From assembly GCF_000144605.1 (NCBI RefSeq), contig NC_014375.1:372001-436000 (forward strand): DNA of 64,000 bases, read 5' to 3'. The translations under genes and the position numbers were made by a program. Below, in pieces: positions 9,354 through 17,232 of the stretch (positions are counted from its first letter, which is position 1; each line of letters starts with the position of its first letter). This DNA comes from Brevundimonas subvibrioides ATCC 15264. Its GTDB lineage: Bacteria; Pseudomonadota; Alphaproteobacteria; Caulobacterales; Caulobacteraceae. The notes below the pieces were generated by a model that did not search any database, was not told the origin of the DNA, and saw only the letters and a program-made list of their open reading frames with translations.

Positions 9354-12326
9354 TTGAGTGACCCCCACCTTCGCCGGCGTCTGCTTGGCACCTCGATGTT
9401 CGCGGGTGCCGCGATCGTCGCCGCTACCGCGCTGATGGCCTCTCCGGTCTCGGCCCAGGACGCACAGGTCGAGGACGACAGCCAGGTTGATGACATCGTC
9501 GTCACCGGCTCGCGCATCACGCGCCAGGACTATCAGGCCACCAGCCCGATCGTGACCGTCAACCAGGAAGATTTCCAGGCGACGGGCTCCGTGACGATCG
9601 ACACCCTGGTCAACGACCTTCCGCAGTTCGTGCCCTCGGTCAATTCGACCTCGAACAATCCCTCGAACGGGGGCCAGGCCAACATCAACCTGCGCGGCCT
9701 GGGCACGCCCCGGACGCTGGTCCTGATGAACGGCCGTCGTGTTGTTCCCTCCAACTCGGACGGTACGGTCGACATCAACCTTCTTCCGACGCCGCTGATC
9801 CAGAACATCGAAGTGATTTCGGGTGGCGCGTCGGCTGCCTATGGCTCGGATGCCCTTGCCGGGGTGGCCAACTTTATCCTGAATGAGAACTTCGAGGGCG
9901 TTCAGTTCGACTCTCAGTATGGGGTGACCGACCGCAGCGACGGCGTGACCGAATCCTATGCCCTGACGCTGGGCGGGGAAATCGCCGAAGGCCGCGGCCA
10001 TCTGGTCCTGTCCCTGGGACATTCCAGCCGCGACCAGGTTTTCAACCGCGATCGCGAGTTCTCTGCGATCTCGGGCCCGTCGGGGACATCGCCGCTGGGC
10101 AGCACGACGTTCGACTCGAACAATCTGCCGAACCTCACTCTGGTCCGCACCTATTTCAACGACGCGACCCTGACCAACACCGGGCAGTTTGGCTTCAACA
10201 ACAATGGGTCGCTGTTCAGCTACGTCCGCACCCGGAATTTCCAGAGCCCGGGCGGCATTGACTACGATGGCTTCGCCAACCCGGGGGTCAGCGACTACGT
10301 CTATAACACCGGGCCGCTCAACCTGAACCAGCTGGGCCTTGACCGGTGGAACGCCTACGTCGGCGGTCGCTACGAAATCAACCGTGGTGCCGAAGTCTAC
10401 GCAAACCTGCTGTTCACCGAATACAACTCGGCCAACGAGCTGGCGGCCAGCCCGGCTGCCGGAAACGTGCCCGCCACGGGCTTCCGCGTGCCGGTCACCA
10501 ACCCTTTCATCACGGCTGACCTGCGCACCCTGCTGAACTCGCGCGCAAACCCGAACGGCTCGTTCCTTCTGAACAAGCGCTTCAATGCCCTCGGGGGTCG
10601 TCGCGCGTCCGAAAACTACAACGTCTATCAAAGCACCGTCGGCGTTCGCGGGGAGCTGGTGGGTCTTCGTGACTGGACCTACGATGTCTACGCCCAGTAT
10701 GGCCGGGTCCTGCGTACGACGCTTCAGAGCGGCAACGTCTCGCGTTCGGCGGTGCAGCGCCTGCTCGACGCGCCGGACGGCGGCAATTCGCTCTGCGCGG
10801 GGGGCTTTGACTGGTACGGCGAAACCGAGCTTTCGGCGGCGTGCGTCAATTTCATCGGACGCACGGCGCAAAACCTGACCGAGCAGGAGCAGTCGGTGGT
10901 CGAAGGCTCGCTGCAGGGCAGCCTGTTCGAACTGCCGGCCGGCGACCTCCGCTTCGCAGGCGGTATCCAGTATCGTGAAGACGTCTTCGAGTTCCGTCCG
11001 GACGCCTCGCTGGCCCAGATCAACCCGATCGTGGTCCGCGCTGACGGCGGTTCCACGGGCGGTTCGGAAATCGCGGGCTTCAACCCGGGACAGCGGCTGG
11101 TCGGCGATACGAACTCTGTCGAGTATTTCCTTGAACTGCTGGTTCCGGTCCTGTCGGACCTGCCGTTCGTCCAGCAGCTTGACCTGAACCTCGGCTACCG
11201 GATCTCGGACTACTCGACGGTCGGCAAAGTCAGCGCCTACAAGGCTGATCTGGACTGGCAGGTTGTCGACTTCCTGCGGATCCGCGGCGGCGTCCAGCGC
11301 GCAGTGCGGGCTCCGTCGGTCGGCGAGCTGTTCGCCCCGATCAACACGAGCTTCCCCAGCGTGGGTGCGGCTTCGGCGACGGGCATTTCCGGCGATCCTT
11401 GCGATACACGTTCAAGCTTCCGCCTCGGCGCAAACGCCGCTCAGGTCCGTGCGCTCTGCCTGACGCAGGGCATCTCCGCCTCGGCGATCGACGCCTATGT
11501 GTTCACCAACAACCAGGTGCCGGGCATTACCGGTGGCAATCCGGACTTGACCGAGGAAACTTCGGACTCGTTCAACGCCGGGCTGGTGATCCAGTCGCCT
11601 TTCGACAATCCCTGGCTCGCAGGCCTGTCGGCCTCGATCGACTACTACAACATCGAAATCCAGGACGTCATCGGCACGATCGGCGCCTCGGCCCAGCTCC
11701 AGGGCTGTTTCAATGCGCGGGGTGAGAACCCGACCTACGATCCGAACAACGGCTACTGCCAGCTGTTCGTCCGCGATGCACTGTCGGGCAACATCAGCCA
11801 GGCCCGCGAGGTCAACGGCAACCTCGCGACCCTGAAGACGTCCGGCATCGATGCCCAGTTCGACTGGAATTTCGGTCTCGCCGACATCGGCGCGCCCGAC
11901 TGGGGCGATCTGAACTTCAACCTCGTGCTGGGCTGGCTCGAGAACCGCGAACGTCAGGATGCTCCGGGAGGTCCGTTCACGAACCGGACCGGCACCATCG
12001 ACAGCGTGTTCGGCAACACCTTCCCTGAGTGGAAGTCGCTGAGCTCGGTCAACTGGGCCTACGGTGCGTTCGGCCTGGGTGCCCGCTGGCGTCACGTCGG
12101 CGAGCTGACCCAGTTCGGTACAGCGATCGAGTTGGGGTCGGCCGACTACTTCGACCTGAACGGCAGCTGGGACCTGACCGACACGGTCAGTCTTCGCTTC
12201 ACGGTGAACAACGTCACCGACGAGCAGCCGATCGTCTACTCTCCGGGCGTTCAGGCCAACACCGACCCGTCGACTTATGACACCCTTGGCCGCCGTTACT
12301 CGGTCGGCCTCACCGCACGCTTCTAG
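9354..12326 (+). CDS. TonB-dependent outer-membrane receptor
   Basis: An outer-membrane gated channel for high-affinity uptake driven by TonB. The signal peptide runs through AATALMASPVSAQ. A TonB-box-like DDIVVTGSRI follows. The plug domain contains INLRGLGTPRTLVLMNGRRV and GGASAAYGSDALAGVANF. The 22-strand barrel ends in YSVGLTARF with a terminal Phe. The substrate cannot be read from sequence. I prefer the TTG at 9354 because AGGAG lies 7 bases before it; an ATG at 9330 in the same frame is the alternative. Longer upstream extensions have no signal-peptide logic. A strong terminator follows. Confidence 0.93.
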   Translation: MSDPHLRRRLLGTSMFAGAAIVAATALMASPVSAQDAQVEDDSQVDDIVVTGSRITRQDYQATSPIVTVNQEDFQATGSVTIDTLVNDLPQFVPSVNSTSNNPSNGGQANINLRGLGTPRTLVLMNGRRVVPSNSDGTVDINLLPTPLIQNIEVISGGASAAYGSDALAGVANFILNENFEGVQFDSQYGVTDRSDGVTESYALTLGGEIAEGRGHLVLSLGHSSRDQVFNRDREFSAISGPSGTSPLGSTTFDSNNLPNLTLVRTYFNDATLTNTGQFGFNNNGSLFSYVRTRNFQSPGGIDYDGFANPGVSDYVYNTGPLNLNQLGLDRWNAYVGGRYEINRGAEVYANLLFTEYNSANELAASPAAGNVPATGFRVPVTNPFITADLRTLLNSRANPNGSFLLNKRFNALGGRRASENYNVYQSTVGVRGELVGLRDWTYDVYAQYGRVLRTTLQSGNVSRSAVQRLLDAPDGGNSLCAGGFDWYGETELSAACVNFIGRTAQNLTEQEQSVVEGSLQGSLFELPAGDLRFAGGIQYREDVFEFRPDASLAQINPIVVRADGGSTGGSEIAGFNPGQRLVGDTNSVEYFLELLVPVLSDLPFVQQLDLNLGYRISDYSTVGKVSAYKADLDWQVVDFLRIRGGVQRAVRAPSVGELFAPINTSFPSVGAASATGISGDPCDTRSSFRLGANAAQVRALCLTQGISASAIDAYVFTNNQVPGITGGNPDLTEETSDSFNAGLVIQSPFDNPWLAGLSASIDYYNIEIQDVIGTIGASAQLQGCFNARGENPTYDPNNGYCQLFVRDALSGNISQAREVNGNLATLKTSGIDAQFDWNFGLADIGAPDWGDLNFNLVLGWLENRERQDAPGGPFTNRTGTIDSVFGNTFPEWKSLSSVNWAYGAFGLGARWRHVGELTQFGTAIELGSADYFDLNGSWDLTDTVSLRFTVNNVTDEQPIVYSPGVQANTDPSTYDTLGRRYSVGLTARF

Positions 12327-12337
12327 GCGTGTCGGAG

Positions 12338-12369
12338 TTCGGCGGGCGCACGGTCGTGCGCCCGCCGAA
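12338..12369 (+). terminator. Strong hairpin after the TonB receptor
   Basis: A long GC-rich stem (TTCGGCGGGCGCAC with GTGCGCCCGCCGAA) begins 11 bases after the receptor stop and is followed by TGGTCCTTTC. It is a good candidate terminator. Confidence 0.8.
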
Positions 12370-12815
12370 TGGTCCTTTCACTGGACGCGACGAGGCGTTC
12401 GAGATCGGAGTCGCGCAGCGGCGTGTCGCTCCGGTAGCAGCCTCCATCACTCAGCGACCCTTGGCTCAGGCGCCGACGGATCCTTACGAAGGCCCGATGA
12501 TCCAGCGTGACCAGGTTCTCGCGGTGATGCTGGCTGGATTGAGGTCGAAGTTTTCGGTGCCACCCGTCCGGTCAGCGGCGGCGTGAGCAGATCCGCCCCA
12601 AGACGCGGAGTCCTGGGCGAGAGGGTCGGCTTGTCGAAGACTTGGAGTGGGCCCCGGCGGGCCGCGGTTCAGAGCAGCCGGCCCGGGCTGCCAGGTCCGT
12701 ACGAACGCCGAGCCGGCACGGCCACGGCACGGCTGCGGCTGAAGGTCTTTTGCGGCCCGAGGTCGTCGATGAGATCAGCCCGAGGACCAGGTCGTGCATG
12801 ATCGGCAATGCGTGC
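12370..12815. other. Gene-free interval between receptor and parA
   Basis: Several short frames exist on both strands but none has a domain, a signal peptide or a convincing start. I see no RNA gene or repeat here. Confidence 0.55.
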
Positions 12816-13490
12816 TCAGGGGCTCACAAACGCCATGCTGTCCGCTGCAGGCAGAACCGGTCTCAGGCCAATCTTGCTGTTGACCAAGGCAAACAGGCGC
12901 TCGAATTCCTGCGGGCATGAGCCGATACCCCAGCCCGATGCGAAGGTCCCCTTTTCCAACCCCTCCTGGTAGACGCGACGGGCGCACAGGACGCCGATCA
13001 GCGGCAAATGGGTGGCTTGCAGCGCTTTCTTCGCCTTTCGGACCTGCGGCGCATCCTCACCAAACCGTTGCGGAGGGGCCTGGTTCAGCACGATCGCGCC
13101 GGGGCGATCAATCTGGTTGAGATGGCCGATGGCCTGGGCGGCCGCCGCGAGGTCGAGGAACGTGGGCCGGGCCACGACGAGCACATAGTCCGAAATGGTC
13201 AAAGCCACGCTGACGTCGGCTTCGGGGTGAGCCGGCGTATCGACGACGAGGATGTCGTACCCCTCGCGCTCGGCGGCCGCCTTGGTGGTGAACAGCTTGC
13301 CCGAGACCGTCGTACGGACGTCGAGGCCCGGCTGCGTGCGAGAATGCAGGTACGCCCAGCTGGAGCGCTGCGGGTCGGAATCGAGAAGAAGAACCCGCTT
13401 CCCGGAGCGCTGCCACGTCAGCGCCAGGGCCACCGCCACGGTGGTTTTCCCGGACCCGCCCTTGCGCGCCATGGTGCAGATCGTTTTCAC
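12816..13490 (-). CDS. Orphan ParA-family ATPase
   Basis: A 224-residue Walker-type ATPase of the ParA/MinD superfamily. The deviant Walker A motif is KGGSGKTTVA at residues 11-20, the A' region is LLLDSDPQRS, and Walker B is DILVVDTPAH. There is no N-terminal DNA-binding extension, and no parB-like gene or centromere-like array nearby. It is therefore unlikely to be the chromosomal ParA. Such small ParAs partition plasmids, maintain integrated elements, or position surface and chemotaxis complexes. Being alone in a tRNA-associated island, it is best read as an element maintenance or positioning protein. Confidence 0.88.
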   Translation of the reverse strand: MKTICTMARKGGSGKTTVAVALALTWQRSGKRVLLLDSDPQRSSWAYLHSRTQPGLDVRTTVSGKLFTTKAAAEREGYDILVVDTPAHPEADVSVALTISDYVLVVARPTFLDLAAAAQAIGHLNQIDRPGAIVLNQAPPQRFGEDAPQVRKAKKALQATHLPLIGVLCARRVYQEGLEKGTFASGWGIGSCPQEFERLFALVNSKIGLRPVLPAADSMAFVSP

Positions 13491-13883
13491 TTGGATGGCC
13501 TCCCCTGAAGTCCACTTTGCCGCACGCGCCGTCGATGGCGATTTCGGAGGCGCACGCGGCGTACTGGTAATGAACTTTTCTGGGCACCGATCGCCAATAT
13601 CCCCATGTCGGGTAAAAAACGGTGTCGGTTTAATCTTGGCGAAACGAAACTATTCTCGTGCCAAAGCAGCCAAAGCAAAAATCAAGTGATCGCTATGAAC
13701 AATAAATGAGCGCATGCCACTTTGTTAACCATGTCTCGAGTGTTTAGGTATATATACCCGATTTGGGTATTCACTAACTTATTCCGGGTTTCGGTCATTC
13801 GACTGGTCCATTCAGTGCAATCCTGACGGTGAGTGTCCAGAATTGTGACACCCCAAGGTGAAGACCCAGAATGGATATACGCA
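13491..13883. other. AT-rich promoter region between parA and the CsgG-like operon
   Basis: No gene seen. Bases 13600-13800 are clearly richer in A and T than the rest of the window. The region contains the extended dyad at 13754-13770 and a variant dyad at 13864-13876. It probably holds divergent promoters. Confidence 0.6.
13754..13770. promoter_or_regulatory. Extended dyad ATACCC-N5-GGGTAT
   Basis: Contains the 13-bp form ACCCG-N3-TGGGT (13756-13768) with arms extended to six perfect bases each side. It ends 115 bp before the preferred CsgG-like start; a weaker copy (ACCCA-N3-TGGAT) lies at 13864-13876. Confidence 0.55.
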
Positions 13884-14729
13884 ATGTCTAGCCCCGCAGG
13901 ATCAGGCCGCGGCCTTCAGCAAAGGCTGGGTGGTCTGACCCTCATGGCCGCCCTGATGGCGGCACCCGGTGCCGCTGGTGGCCAGGCTGCGATGCAGCCC
14001 GGGGCCGTTGCGCCGCAGGCGATCGCTCCGGACACCGTCCGTTGCCTGCAGCAGACCGGTACAGGCACCGGTTCGCGTCCTCGCATCGCCGTTGGGAACA
14101 TCAGGGACTTGAGCGGCCGGGTGAGCCTCGAGTCCGGGGCCTTGCTGCCGCAGGGCGCATCGATGTTCGCGATCTCGGCCCTGCTGGAGATGGGCTATCC
14201 GGTCGTCGAGCGGTTCGACATGGCGATTGCCGAGATCGAGATAAACTACGCCCGCCAGCAGCTGCTGTCCGACACGCCGGAACTGGCAGGGCAGGTGCAG
14301 GACAACTATCGGCGTATCTATCCGGGTCAGATCGCCGGGTCGCGCTTCTATCTGACCGGTGCCCTGACCGAGCTGAATACCGGCGTGTCTTCGCTTTCCG
14401 GGGCGGCGTCCGCCACGGCGGTGTCGTCGGCGATCGCGTCGCTCTCGGCGAGCGGCGGCTATGAGCGGGCCAGCGTCGCCCTGGACCTGAGGCTCGTGGA
14501 CACACTGTCCCAGGAAGTCGTCGGTTCCGCCACGGTTCGGCGGTCTCTTTCCAGCGGCAACCTCTCTGTCGGAGCGATCGGAGCGACGGCCCCCGTGGTC
14601 TCGGGCCAGGTCGCCTATGCCCGGTCATCGGAGGTCCAGTATGCGGTGCGCGGGATGGTGGAGGAGGCCGTCCGGGTTCTGGTGGGCGTTCTGGAGTCCT
14701 GCCCGACCCAGGGGGCCATCACGCCATGA
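13884..14729 (+). CDS. CsgG-like secretion-pore protein 1
   Basis: CsgG-family proteins form an outer-membrane pore that exports curli-type fibre subunits; HfaB of the Caulobacter holdfast is a relative. The CsgG-like core starts at IAVGNIRDLSGRVSLESGAL. It continues through GASMFAISALLEMGYPVVERFD, the FYLTGALTELNTG strand and a Gly/Ser-rich transmembrane-hairpin-like stretch. It ends with the VEEAVRVLVGVLESC helix. The signal peptide has no lipobox Cys, unlike CsgG. I take the ATG at 13884; a GTG at 13833 would extend it by 17 residues. It overlaps the next gene by 4 bases (ATGA). Confidence 0.8.
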   Translation: MSSPAGSGRGLQQRLGGLTLMAALMAAPGAAGGQAAMQPGAVAPQAIAPDTVRCLQQTGTGTGSRPRIAVGNIRDLSGRVSLESGALLPQGASMFAISALLEMGYPVVERFDMAIAEIEINYARQQLLSDTPELAGQVQDNYRRIYPGQIAGSRFYLTGALTELNTGVSSLSGAASATAVSSAIASLSASGGYERASVALDLRLVDTLSQEVVGSATVRRSLSSGNLSVGAIGATAPVVSGQVAYARSSEVQYAVRGMVEEAVRVLVGVLESCPTQGAITP

Positions 14730-15760
14730 TACGCCCTGGATCAATGTCCGCGATCGGTCTGGTTGCCCTGCTGCTGGCAGGCTGCGCCACGTCGCCGTCG
14801 CTGACCACCTTCGAACGGGAATTCGCCCGGACCGGCAGGCAGACCGAAAGTCTGGCCCAGTGTCTCGCTGCATCGGCCGAGGCGACACGTCCGATCCTCG
14901 CCGTCGGATCGGTCGCAGACCTGACCGGACGCCAGACCTTCGCGACCGGGCGGGTCGTGACCCAGGGGGCCGGGCTGTTTCTGTCAGCCGATCTCGCCAC
15001 CTTCGGTATCCGCCTCGCAGAGCGGCAGGACACCTCGGTCCTCGACAGCGAGACGAGGCTGCTGGTGTCCGACACGACGCCCGGCGAGACGGGCCGTATC
15101 GCTGGCAGCCGGTACTATGTCTCCGGCGCGATCGTGACGGCTGATCCCGCTGATGCGGCCGGCCTGCAGGGCCAGGCCATCGGCGGGGCCGGCGTGACCC
15201 TGAGCAGCACGGAGATGCGGCGCCGGGTCGTCGTCTCGATCCGGATCATCGACAGCCGCTCGCTGCTCATCGCGGCGGTGGGGACATACGAACGTATCGC
15301 CGTGTCGACCGATCAGAGCCTTTCGATCTCGGATCCGTCGTCGCTGGATGTGCTGAGGTTCGACGCGCGCCGCAGCGAGAACGACGGCCTCGACCTCGCG
15401 ACGCGGCTGGCCATCCGGGAAGCCGCCCGGGATATTGCCGTCTGGCTGTCCGGGTCGGACGCCTGTGGCGGCTACAGTGCCGGCTTCCGGCCGGCCTCGC
15501 GGGAAGGGACACCTGTGACGCCCGTGGCGACGATCGCCGAACTCGTCCCGGCAGCGCCGTCGCCCACGGGGGATCCGGCCGAAAGGCTCGAGCAACTTGG
15601 GGCGGTTCCGGCACCCCGGCATTGGGAAGGACTGGGGGGGCGGACGCTGCGTCCCGGACCGTGGGTTCTGGAACGGCCGGCGACCCGGGCAGGCGCGCGC
15701 GTGCCCCGGATTGTGCTAGGCGCTGTCGGCGAGAATGCCGGAGCACCACGCGGCACCTGA
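14726..15760 (+). CDS. CsgG-like outer-membrane lipoprotein 2 (HfaB-like)
   Basis: A 344-residue lipoprotein with lipobox LLLAGC and the modified Cys at residue 20. Its middle is a second CsgG-type domain parallel to the preceding gene: ILAVGSVADLTGRQTFATG, VVTQGAGLFLSADLATFGIRLAERQD, and SRYYVSGAIVTADPADAAG. After the domain (near residue 250) comes a Pro/Ala-rich tail that CsgG lacks. Overlapping start and stop with the upstream gene imply translational coupling. Two non-identical CsgG-like subunits could build a hetero-oligomeric pore. The family call is from motif layout, not a search. Confidence 0.8.
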   Translation: MIRPGSMSAIGLVALLLAGCATSPSLTTFEREFARTGRQTESLAQCLAASAEATRPILAVGSVADLTGRQTFATGRVVTQGAGLFLSADLATFGIRLAERQDTSVLDSETRLLVSDTTPGETGRIAGSRYYVSGAIVTADPADAAGLQGQAIGGAGVTLSSTEMRRRVVVSIRIIDSRSLLIAAVGTYERIAVSTDQSLSISDPSSLDVLRFDARRSENDGLDLATRLAIREAARDIAVWLSGSDACGGYSAGFRPASREGTPVTPVATIAELVPAAPSPTGDPAERLEQLGAVPAPRHWEGLGGRTLRPGPWVLERPATRAGARVPRIVLGAVGENAGAPRGT

Positions 15761-15809
15761 TCGCCCCCGGCTCCGCAACTTCGGGCATCGACTCGGTCCG
15801 GAGCAGAAT

Positions 15810-15822
15810 GCCCATTTTGAGT
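15810..15822. promoter_or_regulatory. Variant 13-bp dyad GCCCA-N3-TGAGT
   Basis: An imperfect member of the island dyad set, ending 96 bp before the start of the low-complexity secreted protein. That spacing is nearly the same as at 18843 and 23080. Confidence 0.35.
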
Positions 15823-15918
15823 AATACAGATTCGTATGTCAGGGGAATTCCATTACAGCGCGCTGTCCGTCTAACTAGTCGAGAAGCTAGGCATCCCGCC
15901 TTCAAGGAACCCCTTCAC

Positions 15919-16473
15919 ATGCGTATGTATGCTGCTGCTCTGATTGCCGCTGTATCTGTCTCTACCCCGGCAATGGCTTCGCAATATCAGACCTCGCCGG
16001 CTCCGGCTCAGTATAACGGCGGATCAAACGTTTCTGTTTTCTCCAACAATCACTACGCCTCGCCCACTGCCGTTATCGCCGGCGCGACGCAGGTCGCGGT
16101 CGGTACGACCGTCCAGGCCCTGAACCAGGTTTCCGCCTCGGCGCTCAATAACGGCTCCGCCGCCGTCAACACCGGTTCGGTCGCCCTGGTCGCGCCGATC
16201 AACGCCCTGAACGGTTCGGTCAGCGCCCTCAACGGTTCGCTGTCGGCCACCACGGGTAATCTGGCCGTGACCACGGGCTCGATCGCCGCGGCTGTGTCGC
16301 CCACGCTCAACACGACGATCGCTCCGGTCATCTCGACCCAGGGCCTGGGGACTGCCGCCGGTGCCATCGGCGTGGTCGGCAACGGCGCCGTGGGTGGCAC
16401 CCTCGGGCTGCTCCGGAACCTGAACGTCAATGTCCTGAGCGGAAACCGCCCCGCCTCCGGCAAGAAGTACTAG
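15919..16473 (+). CDS. Low-complexity secreted protein, candidate fibre subunit
   Basis: A 184-residue protein with a signal peptide (ending STPAMAS) and an AAGGAAC ribosome-binding site. The mature part is nearly free of charged residues and rich in Ala, Asn, Gly, Ser, Thr and Val. It has short tandem units such as NGSVSALNGSLSATTGNLAV that repeat about every seven residues. No domain is recognised. Position after two CsgG-like genes, export signal and Asn/Gly/Ser-rich repeats make it a plausible exported amyloid or fibre subunit analogous to CsgA or HfaA, though no sequence identity is claimed. It has its own strong terminator. Confidence 0.8.
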   Translation: MRMYAAALIAAVSVSTPAMASQYQTSPAPAQYNGGSNVSVFSNNHYASPTAVIAGATQVAVGTTVQALNQVSASALNNGSAAVNTGSVALVAPINALNGSVSALNGSLSATTGNLAVTTGSIAAAVSPTLNTTIAPVISTQGLGTAAGAIGVVGNGAVGGTLGLLRNLNVNVLSGNRPASGKKY

Positions 16474-16481
16474 GCCCTTCC

Positions 16482-16517
16482 GTCTCCTGATCGCGAGGGA
16501 ACTTGCGATCAGGAGAC
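16482..16517 (+). terminator. Terminator of the CsgG-like cluster
   Basis: A perfect 13-bp stem (GTCTCCTGATCGC and GCGATCAGGAGAC) 8 bases after the stop of the low-complexity protein gene. Confidence 0.85.
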
Positions 16518-16626
16518 CCTGGCAGGGTCGCTACCCAATGGGCGCGCGACGCGCACCTTTTTCCAGAGAGCTCCCGTCCTGATCCGGCCAGGTGGCCGAT
16601 CGGGACGACAGGGCCCGGCCTCGATC

Positions 16627-17196
16627 TCAGGCCACGGGGTCGATCGCGGCCCGGACTTCGGGCTCGTTGGCACGGGGCTGGAGAAAACTTTCCCAGTTCC
16701 CACCTGCCGTATCGACCGATTTCTCGGCGATCGTCGTATGGATGCGCGTCGCCAGTTCCGCCATCTTCGGCGCGATGGATTTCACGCAGTCGCGAAGTCC
16801 CTCCCGCTTCATGGTTTCCGAGCTCACGAAGAACGAACGGGAGCCCTGCCGCTCCAGCAGCTTCTGCTCGACCAGTTCATGGACGTGACGGCGGACCGTT
16901 TCGTAGGGCAGGGCCAGATACTCGGAGATGCTGAGTACCGATACGGCACGCCTCAGGTCGTCCGGGAAGATGCCTCCTTCGGCTTCCGCTCGCAGCTGAT
17001 TGCGATGGTTCAGGTGGCCAACGCTCGATCGGGCGGCACCGTAGAAGACCATCATCCGCGTGACGTCGCCGCCGAACGGTGCGGCGCAGATGGGAATGAA
17101 GCGTAGCAGTGCGTCTATCGTCTGAGCGTACACGTAACTGTCAAGCTCGGTTCGATCTGCCGTATCGGGCTCTGCGGTTGGGGCAATCATCATCAT
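16627..17196 (-). CDS. Winged-helix transcriptional regulator
   Basis: A 189-residue cytosolic protein. Its central region has a winged helix-turn-helix: VSVLSISEYLALPYETVRRH (recognition helix), then VHELVEQKLLERQGSRSFFV (wing). This resembles MarR/GntR-type readers of promoter DNA. The flanking N-terminal helices (YAQTIDALLRFIPICAAPFG) may form a dimer or ligand domain of no family I recognise. It is divergent from the AbgT-type transporter with 36 bp between start codons, so control of that transporter is the simplest reading. Confidence 0.75.
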   Translation of the reverse strand: MMMIAPTAEPDTADRTELDSYVYAQTIDALLRFIPICAAPFGGDVTRMMVFYGAARSSVGHLNHRNQLRAEAEGGIFPDDLRRAVSVLSISEYLALPYETVRRHVHELVEQKLLERQGSRSFFVSSETMKREGLRDCVKSIAPKMAELATRIHTTIAEKSVDTAGGNWESFLQPRANEPEVRAAIDPVA

Positions 17197-17232
17197 CGAC
17201 GTTACGTATATCAGCGGTCTGGTAAACCTCTC

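Noticed and set aside
12329-12586. 85-residue frame after the TonB receptor
   Set aside because: It begins inside the terminator hairpin and has no protein-like features.
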